From an uncultured Prevotellaceae bacterium (lineage in GTDB: Bacteria > Bacteroidota > Bacteroidia > Bacteroidales > Bacteroidaceae), in assembly GCA_902771785.1 (NCBI GenBank), contig CACXYH010000005.1, positions 62,001-126,000 of the forward strand: a stretch of DNA of 64,000 bases. Reading direction: 5' to 3'. Positions 18,428 through 26,654 of this stretch are shown piece after piece; within the stretch, counting starts at the first letter, position 1, and every line of letters starts with the position of its first letter. The position numbers and the translations under genes are program-made. Under the pieces are notes generated by a model that saw only the letters and a program-made list of their open reading frames with translations, made no database searches and was not told the DNA's origin.

Positions 18428-18467
18428 AAACAGTCGTTTCTTGTTTTTGATTTAAAGATTTCTGCCT

Positions 18468-18476
18468 GCAAAGGTA
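18468..18476 (-). promoter_or_regulatory. Promoter -7 box of uxuAB
   Basis: Minus strand TACCTTTGC, an exact TAnnTTTG match; no clear TTTG at the -33 position. Confidence 0.6.
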
Positions 18477-18528
18477 GCAAAACTATTTTGAATAATCGTT
18501 CGCTTATTTCTTAAAAATACCTATATTT

Positions 18529-18560
18529 TTTGTCATATTACTTTTTTTGTGTACCTTTGC
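18529..18560 (+). promoter_or_regulatory. Promoter of the ileS operon
   Basis: TTTG (18529-18532), 19 bp, TACCTTTGC (18552-18560), ending 35 bp before the ileS ATG. It lies inside the longest ileS frame and supports the downstream start. Confidence 0.75.
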
Positions 18561-18595
18561 ACGTCAAAAATCGTAATATAACCGAAAAAAGCAAT

Positions 18596-21500
18596 ATGAA
18601 CAAGAGATTTGCCGAGCACAGCGGCCTGAACCTGACAGAGGTGAACAACGAAATCCTGGAGAACTGGAAGAAGCAGGACATCTTTCATCGTTCGATTGAC
18701 GAGCGCGAGGGCTGCCCTCAGTTCGTTTTCTTCGAGGGACCTCCCTCGGCTAACGGCCATCCGGGCATTCACCACGTGCTGGGACGCGCACTGAAGGATA
18801 CCTTCAACCGATATAAGACCATGCAGGGCTTCCAGGTGAAGCGCAAGGCTGGATGGGACACTCACGGATTGCCCGTAGAGCTGGGCGTAGAGAAAGAGCT
18901 GGGCATCACCAAAGCCGATATCGACAACAAGGAGAGCGATAAGTATATCTCTACCGAAGACTACAACCGCAAGTGCCGCGAGAATGTGATGAAGTTCACG
19001 GCCGAATGGCGTGAGCTCACAGAGCGCATGGGCTACTTCGTAGACCTCGACAATCCCTACATTACTTATGACAACAAGTATATAGAGACCCTCTGGTGGC
19101 TGCTCAAGCAGTTCTACGAGAAGGGGCTGCTCTATAAGGGATACACCATTCAGCCCTATAGCCCTGCTGCAGGAACGGGACTCAGCTCGCACGAACTGAA
19201 CCAGCCGGGATGCTATCGCGACGTGAAGGACACTACCTGTACGGCCCTATTTAAAATAAAGGAACGCGAGGGATGGTACTTCATGGCTTGGACAACTACC
19301 CCCTGGACGCTGGCTGCCAACTCGGCACTCTGCGTAGGTCCGAAAATCGACTACGTGGCCGTTGAGACCTTCAATCCCTATACGGCAGAACCCATCACCG
19401 TCATCCTGGCCGAAGCCCGTGTGGCTGCCTATTTCAAGGAAGAAGGCAAGGATGCCGACTTTGCTGCCTACAAGCAGGGCGACAAGGTGATTCCCTGGAA
19501 GGTGATTGAGCACTACAAGGGAACCGACCTCGTCGGGATGGAGTACGAGCAGCTGATGCCGATGATTAAGCCTATGGGCGACGCCTTCCGCGTCATTCCC
19601 GGCGACTACGTGACCACCGAGGATGGTGCCGGTATCGTGCATATTGCGCCCAACTTTGGTGCCGACGACGCATTCGTAGCCAAGAAGGCGGGCATCTGCC
19701 CCATCGTGCTCATCGACAAGAAGGGCAACGAGCGCCCGGTGGTCGACCTGCAGGGCAAATACTTCACGGTTGAAGACTTGGATGAAGAATTTGTGTCTAA
19801 GTACGTGAACGTCAGCGAGTGGCAGAAGTTTGCCGGACGCTACGTGAAGAACGCCTACGACGACACGCTTACCGATAAGGACGAGACGCTCGACATCTCT
19901 ATCTGTATGGATCTGAAGGCACAAGGCAAAGTCTTCAAGATTGAGAAGCACGTGCACAACTATCCTCATTGCTGGCGTACCGATAAGCCGGTGCTCTACT
20001 ATCCCCTCGACTCGTGGTTCATTAAGAGCACAGAGAAGAAGGTGCGCATGAGCGAGCTCAACACCACCATCGGCTGGCACCCCGAGTCAACGGGTACGGG
20101 CCGCTTTGGCAACTGGCTCGAGAACCTGAACGACTGGAACCTCTCGCGTTCGCGCTTCTGGGGCACTCCGCTTCCCATCTGGCGTTCGGAAGAAGGCGAG
20201 GAGAAGTGCATAGGAAGCCTCGAAGAGCTCTACAACGAGATAGAGAAGGCGGTAGCCGCAGGCGTAATGGCGTCGAACCCGCTGAAGGAGAAAGGCTTCG
20301 TTCCCGGCGATATGTCGAAGGAGAACTACGAGCGGATAGATATGCACCGTCCTTATGTCGACTATATCATACTCGTCAGCGAGAGCGGTAAGCCGATGAA
20401 GCGCGAGAGCGACCTCGTCGACGTGTGGTTCGACTCCGGTTCGATGCCCTATGCTCAGGTGCACTATCCCTTTGAGAACCGCGAGCTCATCGACGACAAC
20501 AAGGCGTTCCCCGCCGACTTCATCAACGAGGGCGTCGACCAGACACGCGGCTGGTTCTTCACGCTCCACGCTATTGCCACGATGATATTCGACTCCGTTG
20601 CCTTCAAGAACGTGATTTCCACAGGACTGGTGCTCGATGCAAAGGGCAACAAGATGTCGAAGCACGTGGGCAACGTGGTGAACCCCTTCGAGATGATCGA
20701 GAAGTACGGGTCGGATGCTGTGCGCTTCTACATGATGACCAACTCAGAGCCCTGGGACAACCTGAAGTTCGACCCCGAAGGAGTGGCCGAAATCAGCCGC
20801 AAGTTCTTCGGTACGCTCTATAATACCTATTCACTCTTCGCAATGTATGCCAACGTCGACGGCTTCGACCCCGCTACCCCGCAAATCCCTGTGGCTGAGC
20901 GTCCGGAGTTCGACCGCTGGATACTCTCGTGTCTGAACACGCTGGTGAAGGGCGTAGAGACCGAAATGAATGGCTACGACCCCACGCGTGCCGGCCGTCT
21001 GATAGACAAGTTCGTCGACGAAGACCTCTCCAACTGGTATGTGCGTCTGAACAAGAAGCGCTTCTGGGGAAAGGAGATGGACAACGACAAGCTGGCTGCC
21101 TATCAGACGCTCTACGAGTGCCTGCTGACGGTGTCGAAGCTGCTGGCTCCGTTTGCGCCCTTCTTTGCCGACCGTCTCTACGTAGACTTGGGCGGTCAGC
21201 TCGACAGCGTGCATCTGGAGAAGTTCCCTGTGGCCGACCTGAGCCTCGTCAACGAAGACCTCGAGAAGCGTATGGAGATAGCACAGCGCATCACTACGAT
21301 TGTGCTTGCCCTGCGCCGCAAGGAGAGCATCAAGGTGAAGCAGCCTCTGCAGACGCTGATGATTCCCCCCATCGACGCTGAGCAGCGTGCCGCTATTGAG
21401 AGCGTGAAGCAAATCTTCCTGCAGGAAGTCAACGTGAAGGACGTGAAGTTTGTCGAGGGTACAGGCATCCTCGTGAAGAAGGTGAAGTGCAACTTCCGCA

Positions 21501-21985
21501 CGATGGGCAAGAAGTTTGGCAAGCTGATGAAGAACGTTGCAGCAGCTGTCGACGCCCTCACGCAGGAGCAGATTGCCGAGCTGGAGAACAGCGGAAGGCT
21601 GGTGCTCGAGTCGCTCGACAATGTCGAGATACTGGCTGAAGACGTCGACATTATCAGTGAAGACATTCCCGGATGGCTCGTAGGCAACGAAGGCAACCTG
21701 ACGGTAGCGCTCGACATTACGCTGACCGACGAGCTGCGCAGCGAAGGTATGGCCCGCGAGCTGGTGAACCGCATTCAGAACATCCGCAAGAAGAGCGGTT
21801 TCGAAATCACCGACCACGTGAAGGTGGCCATCGAGCCTAAGGAGCCGGCCGTCAAGGCGATTGAGGCCTTTGGCGACTATGTGGCCCGTCAGGTGCTGGC
21901 CGACGAGATGATTCTGGCCGAGAACGACGGTCAGGAGGTAGAGTTCGACGAATTCAAACTAAACATAAAAGTAACTAAATCTTAA
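18596..21985 (+). CDS. ileS: Isoleucyl-tRNA synthetase
   Basis: Class I tRNA synthetase charging tRNA-Ile. The ATG at 18596 gives 1129 residues; the frame extends to 18530 but that would enclose the promoter. The HIGH-type signature is PSANGHPGIHH at residues 50-60, KMSKH is at 686-690, and the editing (CP1) domain lies between them (WTTTPWTLAANSALCV, DGAGIVHIAPNFGADD). The C-terminal part has the eukaryote-like long form without a clear zinc finger, as in many Bacteroidota IleRS proteins. It opens a plus-strand run with the DksA-like gene and lspA. Confidence 0.97.
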   Translation: MNKRFAEHSGLNLTEVNNEILENWKKQDIFHRSIDEREGCPQFVFFEGPPSANGHPGIHHVLGRALKDTFNRYKTMQGFQVKRKAGWDTHGLPVELGVEKELGITKADIDNKESDKYISTEDYNRKCRENVMKFTAEWRELTERMGYFVDLDNPYITYDNKYIETLWWLLKQFYEKGLLYKGYTIQPYSPAAGTGLSSHELNQPGCYRDVKDTTCTALFKIKEREGWYFMAWTTTPWTLAANSALCVGPKIDYVAVETFNPYTAEPITVILAEARVAAYFKEEGKDADFAAYKQGDKVIPWKVIEHYKGTDLVGMEYEQLMPMIKPMGDAFRVIPGDYVTTEDGAGIVHIAPNFGADDAFVAKKAGICPIVLIDKKGNERPVVDLQGKYFTVEDLDEEFVSKYVNVSEWQKFAGRYVKNAYDDTLTDKDETLDISICMDLKAQGKVFKIEKHVHNYPHCWRTDKPVLYYPLDSWFIKSTEKKVRMSELNTTIGWHPESTGTGRFGNWLENLNDWNLSRSRFWGTPLPIWRSEEGEEKCIGSLEELYNEIEKAVAAGVMASNPLKEKGFVPGDMSKENYERIDMHRPYVDYIILVSESGKPMKRESDLVDVWFDSGSMPYAQVHYPFENRELIDDNKAFPADFINEGVDQTRGWFFTLHAIATMIFDSVAFKNVISTGLVLDAKGNKMSKHVGNVVNPFEMIEKYGSDAVRFYMMTNSEPWDNLKFDPEGVAEISRKFFGTLYNTYSLFAMYANVDGFDPATPQIPVAERPEFDRWILSCLNTLVKGVETEMNGYDPTRAGRLIDKFVDEDLSNWYVRLNKKRFWGKEMDNDKLAAYQTLYECLLTVSKLLAPFAPFFADRLYVDLGGQLDSVHLEKFPVADLSLVNEDLEKRMEIAQRITTIVLALRRKESIKVKQPLQTLMIPPIDAEQRAAIESVKQIFLQEVNVKDVKFVEGTGILVKKVKCNFRTMGKKFGKLMKNVAAAVDALTQEQIAELENSGRLVLESLDNVEILAEDVDIISEDIPGWLVGNEGNLTVALDITLTDELRSEGMARELVNRIQNIRKKSGFEITDHVKVAIEPKEPAVKAIEAFGDYVARQVLADEMILAENDGQEVEFDEFKLNIKVTKS

Positions 21986-21989
21986 AAGT

Positions 21990-22376
21990 ATGAGTGAAAA
22001 AACACGTTATTCTGATGAGGAACTTGAGGAGTTCCGTCAGATTATCAACGACAAGCTGGCTCTGGCGCAGCGAGACTACGAGCAGATGATGCGAGTCATT
22101 ACCAACGAAGATTCAAACGACGTAGACGACACGTCGCCCACCTACAAGGCTTTGGAGGAGGGTAGTGCCACACAGTCGAAGGAAGAAGTGATGAATATGG
22201 CTGCACGCCAGCAGAAGTTCATTATGGGACTGAAGGCTGCCCTCGTGCGCATTGAGAACAAGACCTACGGTATCGACCGCATTACGGGCAAGCTCATTCC
22301 CAAAGAGCGTCTGCGTGCGGTGCCTCATGCCACGCTGAGCGTAGAGTCGAAGCAACTGGAGAAGCAGAGAAAGTGA
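21990..22376 (+). CDS. DksA/TraR-family protein without zinc cysteines
   Basis: A 128-residue protein 4 bp after ileS. The N-terminal half is a predicted helical hairpin (EELEEFRQIINDKLALAQRD, then SKEEVMNMAARQQKFIMGLK) as in DksA, which enters the RNA polymerase secondary channel. The C-terminal block YGIDRITGKLIPKERLRAVPHAT matches the DksA/TraR zinc-finger region, but the protein contains no cysteine at all; the usual Cys after YGI is Asp. The acidic loop between the helices reads EDSNDVDDTSPTYK. It may regulate transcription in a zinc-independent way; this is inferred. Its last 4 bp overlap lspA if lspA starts at GTG. Confidence 0.85.
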   Translation: MSEKTRYSDEELEEFRQIINDKLALAQRDYEQMMRVITNEDSNDVDDTSPTYKALEEGSATQSKEEVMNMAARQQKFIMGLKAALVRIENKTYGIDRITGKLIPKERLRAVPHATLSVESKQLEKQRK

Positions 22377-23047
22377 ACAACGACAAGCAGACAATGAATA
22401 AAGGAGTCGTGGCGACAATCATCGTTGTCGCCATTCTCCTTATTGACCAAGCCATCAAGCTTTGGGTGAAAACCAGCATGGAGCTTCATGAGAGCATCCA
22501 CGTTTTCGATTGGTTCTACATCACTTTTATTGAGAACAACGGTATGGCCTACGGTATGCAACTGGGGTCTAAACTGCTGCTGTCGCTCTTCCGCCTGATT
22601 GCCATCTCGGTGTTGGGCTACTATGTGTGGCGGCAGGTCAAGGTCGGTGCCCGCTGGGGGTATGTCGTCTGCCTGTCGATGATACTTGCCGGAGCCGTCG
22701 GCAACCTCATCGACTGCATGTTCTACGGGATGATCTTCGAACAGTCGACACCCTATCACATTGCCCAGTTCACGGCCTTTGGCGAGGGCTACTCGTCGTT
22801 CCTCATGGGGCGTGTGGTCGATATGTTCTACTTCCCCCTCATTGTCAGCACCTGGCCCGACTGGGTTCCCTGGTATGGTGGCGACGAGTTCATCTTCTTT
22901 AGCCCGGTCTTCAACTTTGCCGATGCTAACATTTCCGTGGGAGTAGTCGTCCTTTTGCTCTTCTTCCGCAAGGAGTTGGGCGATATTTCGCTGAGCCGAC
23001 CAACTGAAAAAACAGCGCCAGTAGAGGAGAACCAACAGAGTGAATAG
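22373..23047 (+). CDS. lspA: Lipoprotein signal peptidase (signal peptidase II)
   Basis: Membrane aspartic protease that cleaves prolipoproteins. The frame opens at a GTG (22373) overlapping the previous stop; an ATG at 22394 is an alternative start, giving 217 rather than 224 residues. Four hydrophobic helices are seen, with ENNGMAYGM, the catalytic Asp114 in GNLIDCMFYG and Asp184 in FNFADANISVG (GTG numbering). A loop of about 35 residues between the catalytic motifs (FEQSTPYHIAQFTAFGEGYS) is usual in Bacteroidota LspA. Several lipoproteins in the window would be its clients. Confidence 0.95.
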   Translation: MNNDKQTMNKGVVATIIVVAILLIDQAIKLWVKTSMELHESIHVFDWFYITFIENNGMAYGMQLGSKLLLSLFRLIAISVLGYYVWRQVKVGARWGYVVCLSMILAGAVGNLIDCMFYGMIFEQSTPYHIAQFTAFGEGYSSFLMGRVVDMFYFPLIVSTWPDWVPWYGGDEFIFFSPVFNFADANISVGVVVLLLFFRKELGDISLSRPTEKTAPVEENQQSE

Positions 23048-23999
23048 CCGCTATTATATTATAATAGGTGTACTGCTGCTGGTCGCAGCCTGTAAGCCAA
23101 GCGTTCCAAGCAAGTACATTCAGCCCGACGAGATGGAGGATATTCTCGTGGACTACCATATAGCAAAGGCTATGGCGAACTTCGGCGAGGGAACCCAAGA
23201 CTACAATCTGGCACTCTACAAGGCCGCCGTACTGGAGCAGCACGGCGTCAGTGAGGCCGACTTCGACTCGTCGATGGTCTACTACTATACGCGAGCCGAC
23301 CGCTTCGTCGACATCTATCGCCGCGTGTCTGAGCGGCTGGAGGAACGGGCCGTAGCCCTGGGCGCCAGCGAGGGCGAGATTTCAAAATACTCTATGCTGA
23401 AGGCCAACGGCGACACAGCCAACATCTGGATTGAGCGTGAGGCGGCGGTGCTGATGCCCACTCCTCCCTACAACCGTATCGACTTCGACTACGAGGCTGA
23501 TACTACCTACCGACAGGGCGACAGCTTCCTCTTCCAGTTTATGACCGACTTCATGTATCAGAGCGGGTCGCGCGATGCTTTGGCCCTGCTCAGCGTCACC
23601 TACGACAACGATACAACCATCACCCGCTATACTGGCGTGAACGTCAGCGGCCACACGATGCTGCGTGTTGAGCCCCTGCGCGGCCACAATGTCCGTCGTG
23701 TGCGCGGCTTCATCTATTTAGGCGGAGGTAATGAGCAGACGACGCAAATGCGCCTGCTGTTCCTCGACCACCTGCAGCTCATCCGTTTCCATCAACCAGA
23801 AGCACAACAGCAAGAAGCCAATGAAGAAACCAATCAGAAAGATAGCCTCAAACGAGATACGATTGCCCGACGGGAAGACGTTGCCGTTGATGGTCGTCGA
23901 GATACGGTCGGGCCTCGTAGAGCGATACTACAGCCTTCGGCAGGAGCTCCCCTTCACCGAGTGGATGTCAGGCACGATAGAATTAAGGCTCAACCCTGA
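23040..23999 (+). CDS. DUF4296 lipoprotein with C-terminal extension
   Basis: A GTG start overlaps the lspA stop. The 319-residue protein has a signal peptide with lipobox LLVAACKPS, then a DUF4296-type domain (IQPDEMEDILVDYHIAKAMA, FDSSMVYYYTRADRFVDIYRRV). The remainder, to about residue 255, is a beta-rich region (RIDFDYEADTTYRQGDSF). The last 60 residues are charged and low in complexity and are encoded over the start of the next gene in another frame, a 179-bp overlap. That tail may be a lost stop codon rather than function. Function of the domain is unknown. Confidence 0.8.
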   Translation: MNSRYYIIIGVLLLVAACKPSVPSKYIQPDEMEDILVDYHIAKAMANFGEGTQDYNLALYKAAVLEQHGVSEADFDSSMVYYYTRADRFVDIYRRVSERLEERAVALGASEGEISKYSMLKANGDTANIWIEREAAVLMPTPPYNRIDFDYEADTTYRQGDSFLFQFMTDFMYQSGSRDALALLSVTYDNDTTITRYTGVNVSGHTMLRVEPLRGHNVRRVRGFIYLGGGNEQTTQMRLLFLDHLQLIRFHQPEAQQQEANEETNQKDSLKRDTIARREDVAVDGRRDTVGPRRAILQPSAGAPLHRVDVRHDRIKAQP

Positions 24000-24042
24000 C
24001 GGGGCCCTGCAGGCTTACCGTGAGGGAGTGTTATTGCAATGA
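23821..24042 (+). CDS. Small conserved 73-residue protein
   Basis: The ATG at 23821 opens a 73-residue protein starting MKKPIRKIASNEIRLPDGKT and ending in a compact motif set (VVEIRSGLVERYYSL, ELPFTEWMSGTIEL). Composition is normal, unlike the overlapping DUF4296 tail, which suggests that this frame is the selected one. A protein of this kind often follows lspA/DUF4296 genes in Bacteroidota, from memory. Function unknown. The longer frame from 23731 adds a Ser/Cys-rich non-native stretch and is rejected. Confidence 0.7.
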   Translation: MKKPIRKIASNEIRLPDGKTLPLMVVEIRSGLVERYYSLRQELPFTEWMSGTIELRLNPDGALQAYREGVLLQ

Positions 24043-24071
24043 ATACTAACCACTAAAAACCTATAGAGATT

Positions 24072-25292
24072 ATGAATCTGAAAGTACGTTTATCCGTGAT
24101 GAACTTCCTGGAGTTCGCAGTTTGGGGTGCTTACCTCACCTGCATGGGCCGCTATCTGTCAAACCTTGGATTTGGCGACAATATCGGGTGGTTCTATTCC
24201 GTTCAGGGTTTCGTCAGCATCTTTATGCCGGCGCTCATCGGTGTTATTGCCGACCGCTGGGTGCAGGCCCAGAAAATGCTGGGCATCTGCCATCTGCTGG
24301 CCGGACTGTTTATGATAGCCGCTGCCTGGTATGGCTACACGAATGGGGCCAACACTCAGTTCGGGCCCTTGTTCACGCTCTATTCCTTCAGCGTGGCCTT
24401 CTTCATGCCCACCATCGCGCTGGCCAACTCGGTAGCCTTCAATGCGCTGACGCAGGCAGGCATGGACACCGTGAAGGATTTCCCGCCCATCCGCGTCTTC
24501 GGCACCGTAGGCTTCATCCTGATGATGTTCTTCGTCGACCTCATGGGCTTCCAGGATAACCAGAACCAGTTCCTGGCTTCCGGCATCCTCAGTATCATCC
24601 TCTTTGGCTATACCTTCACGCTTCCGGTCTGTCCGGTGAAGGGCAGTCAGGAGAAGCAGTCGCTTTCCGACGCCCTTGGCCTGAAGGCGTTCAGCCTGTT
24701 CCGCAAGCGCGAGATGGCCGTGTTCTTCGTCTTCTCGCTCCTGCTGGGCGTCTGCCTGCAGATATCCAACGGCTATGCCAACGTGTTTATCAACAGCTTC
24801 GGCGTCGACCCGCAGTATGCCGACACCTTCGGCGTGCAGCACACCAACATCCTTATCTCCCTCTCGCAGATTAGCGAGACCGTCTGCATCCTGCTCATCC
24901 CCTTCTTCATGAAGCGCTTCGGCATCAAGAAGGTGATGCTCATTGCTATGTTCGGCTGGGTGTTCCGCTTCGCCTTCTTCGGTCTGGGTAATCCCGGCAG
25001 CGGCGTCTGGCTCTTCATCCTGTCGATGATCGTCTATGGCGTAGCCTTCGACTTCTTCAATATCTCCGGCTCGCTCTATGTCGAGAGCCGTACCGACGAG
25101 AGCATCCGCTCCAGCGCTCAGGGTCTCTTTATGCTCATGACCAACGGCGTGGGAGCTTCGCTGGGCATGATTGCCGCGCAGACTGTGGTCAACGGCATTG
25201 GCGATTGGCCCACCATCTGGTACGTCTTCGCCGCCTATGCGCTCGTCATCGGCATAACCTTTGCGCTCGTGTTCAACCCCGAGAAGAAGTAG
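24072..25292 (+). CDS. MFS nucleoside:H+ symporter
   Basis: A 406-residue inner-membrane transporter with about 12 hydrophobic helices. The start LKVRLSVMNFLEFAVWGAYL and the loop GVIADRWVQAQKMLG resemble NupG/XapB-type nucleoside permeases; FPPIRVFGTVGFI and the central cytoplasmic loop (VKGSQEKQSLSDALGLKAFSLF) fit. It probably imports nucleosides. It sits 29 bp after the 73-residue gene and its stop abuts rsmE with no gap. Confidence 0.85.
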   Translation: MNLKVRLSVMNFLEFAVWGAYLTCMGRYLSNLGFGDNIGWFYSVQGFVSIFMPALIGVIADRWVQAQKMLGICHLLAGLFMIAAAWYGYTNGANTQFGPLFTLYSFSVAFFMPTIALANSVAFNALTQAGMDTVKDFPPIRVFGTVGFILMMFFVDLMGFQDNQNQFLASGILSIILFGYTFTLPVCPVKGSQEKQSLSDALGLKAFSLFRKREMAVFFVFSLLLGVCLQISNGYANVFINSFGVDPQYADTFGVQHTNILISLSQISETVCILLIPFFMKRFGIKKVMLIAMFGWVFRFAFFGLGNPGSGVWLFILSMIVYGVAFDFFNISGSLYVESRTDESIRSSAQGLFMLMTNGVGASLGMIAAQTVVNGIGDWPTIWYVFAAYALVIGITFALVFNPEKK

Positions 25293-26012
25293 ATGAAGGA
25301 AGTAAGGTATTTCTACGTGCCCGATGCAGCCAACCGAACCGAGCTGCCCGAGGAGGAAGCACAGCACGCTCTGCGCGTGTTGCGCCTGCAGGCCGGCGAC
25401 AGCATCATGCTCATCGACGGGCAGGGCTGCTTCTTCGAGGCTCGCGTCAGCATGGCCGACCGCCATCATTGCTGCTACGAGATTGTGCAGTCGTTGCCCC
25501 AGCAGCGCCCTTGGGCCGGCCACCTGCACCTGGCCGTAGCCCCCACGAAGATGCTGGAGCGCACGGAGTGGCTCTATGAGAAGGCCACCGAGGTGGGTGT
25601 CGACGAGCTCTCGCTGCTCAACTGCCAGTTCTCCGAGCGCCGCGTGGTCAAGGAGCAGCGGCTGGCGAAGATTGTCGTGGCCGCCGCCAAGCAGAGCCGG
25701 AAGGCGTGGATGCCGCATGTGAACCCCATTGTCGACTTCCGCCAATTCATCGCTGCCCACCGCGAAGGGCGCCGCTACATTGCTCATTGCTACGACGAGG
25801 TGCCTCGCACCGAGCTGTTCGACGAGCTGCGCCGCCCCTGCGACGACGCCGACGCGCTGGTGCTCATAGGCCCCGAGGGCGACTTCTCCATCGACGAGGT
25901 GCGGCAGGCTGTCGACGCAGGCTTCGTCAGCGTCAGCCTGGGCAGTAGCCGGCTGCGCACCGAAACCGCCGGTCTTGCTGCCGTTATGATGATGCAACTG
26001 TCTAAACAATAA
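25293..26012 (+). CDS. rsmE: 16S rRNA m3U1498 methyltransferase
   Basis: SPOUT methyltransferase acting on 16S rRNA. The 239 residues show the N-terminal PUA-like domain (MKEVRYFYVPDA, HALRVLRLQAGD), then KMLERTEWLYEKATEVGV, the SAM knot VLIGPEGDFSIDEV and SLGSSRLRTETAGLAAV. Its ATG directly follows the transporter stop codon. Confidence 0.96.
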   Translation: MKEVRYFYVPDAANRTELPEEEAQHALRVLRLQAGDSIMLIDGQGCFFEARVSMADRHHCCYEIVQSLPQQRPWAGHLHLAVAPTKMLERTEWLYEKATEVGVDELSLLNCQFSERRVVKEQRLAKIVVAAAKQSRKAWMPHVNPIVDFRQFIAAHREGRRYIAHCYDEVPRTELFDELRRPCDDADALVLIGPEGDFSIDEVRQAVDAGFVSVSLGSSRLRTETAGLAAVMMMQLSKQ

Positions 26013-26027
26013 ACCACAACGCCACCC

Positions 26028-26528
26028 ATGAAGAAACTATCACTCCTCTTGCTGAGCCTGCTGCTCCTTGTGCTGCCCTTGCGCGCGCAGCCCACCATTG
26101 CCGATGTCTTCGGCAAGATGCCGCTTTCGCTCATGCCTTATCTCACGCTCAATAACCGCCTCGACCTCATCGACTTCGTCGGAGCCAACATGGAGGCCAA
26201 GGTGACTAACCTGCTGGGTGGCCAGACGCGCCTCAAGGTGCTCACCGCCGACAGCCTGCTGCTCGAGCTGAGTCCCAAGACGACGGTCGTCTTGCGGCTG
26301 CTGCCTGTGGCCGAGGCTGTAGACAGCGCCCATCATGTGGTCTGCATGGTGACCACTCTTCAGTTCTCTGCCGGCATCTATGAGCAGACTGCCCGTTGCT
26401 TCTCGCTGAAGTGGCGTGAGCTCGACGATGGCGAACTGCCCGCCGATGTGGCGGCCATATTGGCCCGCTACCGCCGCTCCACGCTCCTGGAGTGGGACGA
26501 CGAGCGACTCAGCAAAAAGCCCATCTGA
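26028..26528 (+). CDS. DUF3256 family secreted protein
   Basis: A 166-residue protein with a Sec signal peptide (KKLSLLLLSLLLLVLPLRAQ, Ala-Gln cleavage). The mature part reads ADVFGKMPLSLMPYLTLNNRLDLIDF, typical of DUF3256, then LLELSPKTTVVLRLLPV. Function unknown; periplasmic or surface. It is the last gene of the plus run, 15 bp after rsmE, and is convergent with the outer-membrane barrel gene across a 22-bp repeat array. Confidence 0.85.
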   Translation: MKKLSLLLLSLLLLVLPLRAQPTIADVFGKMPLSLMPYLTLNNRLDLIDFVGANMEAKVTNLLGGQTRLKVLTADSLLLELSPKTTVVLRLLPVAEAVDSAHHVVCMVTTLQFSAGIYEQTARCFSLKWRELDDGELPADVAAILARYRRSTLLEWDDERLSKKPI

Positions 26529-26554
26529 CGCCATCTGCTTGCGTCAGCATAGTT

Positions 26555-26653
26555 GAAGGGGAACTTTGGCTACCCCGAAGGGGAACTTCGGCATAGTCAA
26601 AGTTCCCCTTCGACGTGCCCGAAGTTCCCCTTTGGCATAGCCGAAGTTCCCCT
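26555..26653. repeat. 22-bp-period array with GGGGAACTT cores
   Basis: The 9-bp core GGGGAACTT occurs at 26558 and 26580, and its reverse complement at 26600, 26622 and 26644 (spacings 22, 20, 22, 22). GAAGGGGAACTT (26577-26588) and AAGTTCCCCTTC (26600-26611) form a perfect 12-bp inverted pair. The 11-13 bp between cores vary. It fills the space between two convergent genes and could act as a two-way terminator. Confidence 0.85.
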
Positions 26654-26654
26654 T

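Noticed and set aside
24159..26009. 616-codon minus-strand open frame across the transporter and rsmE
   Set aside because: It spans two real genes on the other strand; the product is a His/Glu/Ala-rich shadow of their codon bias.
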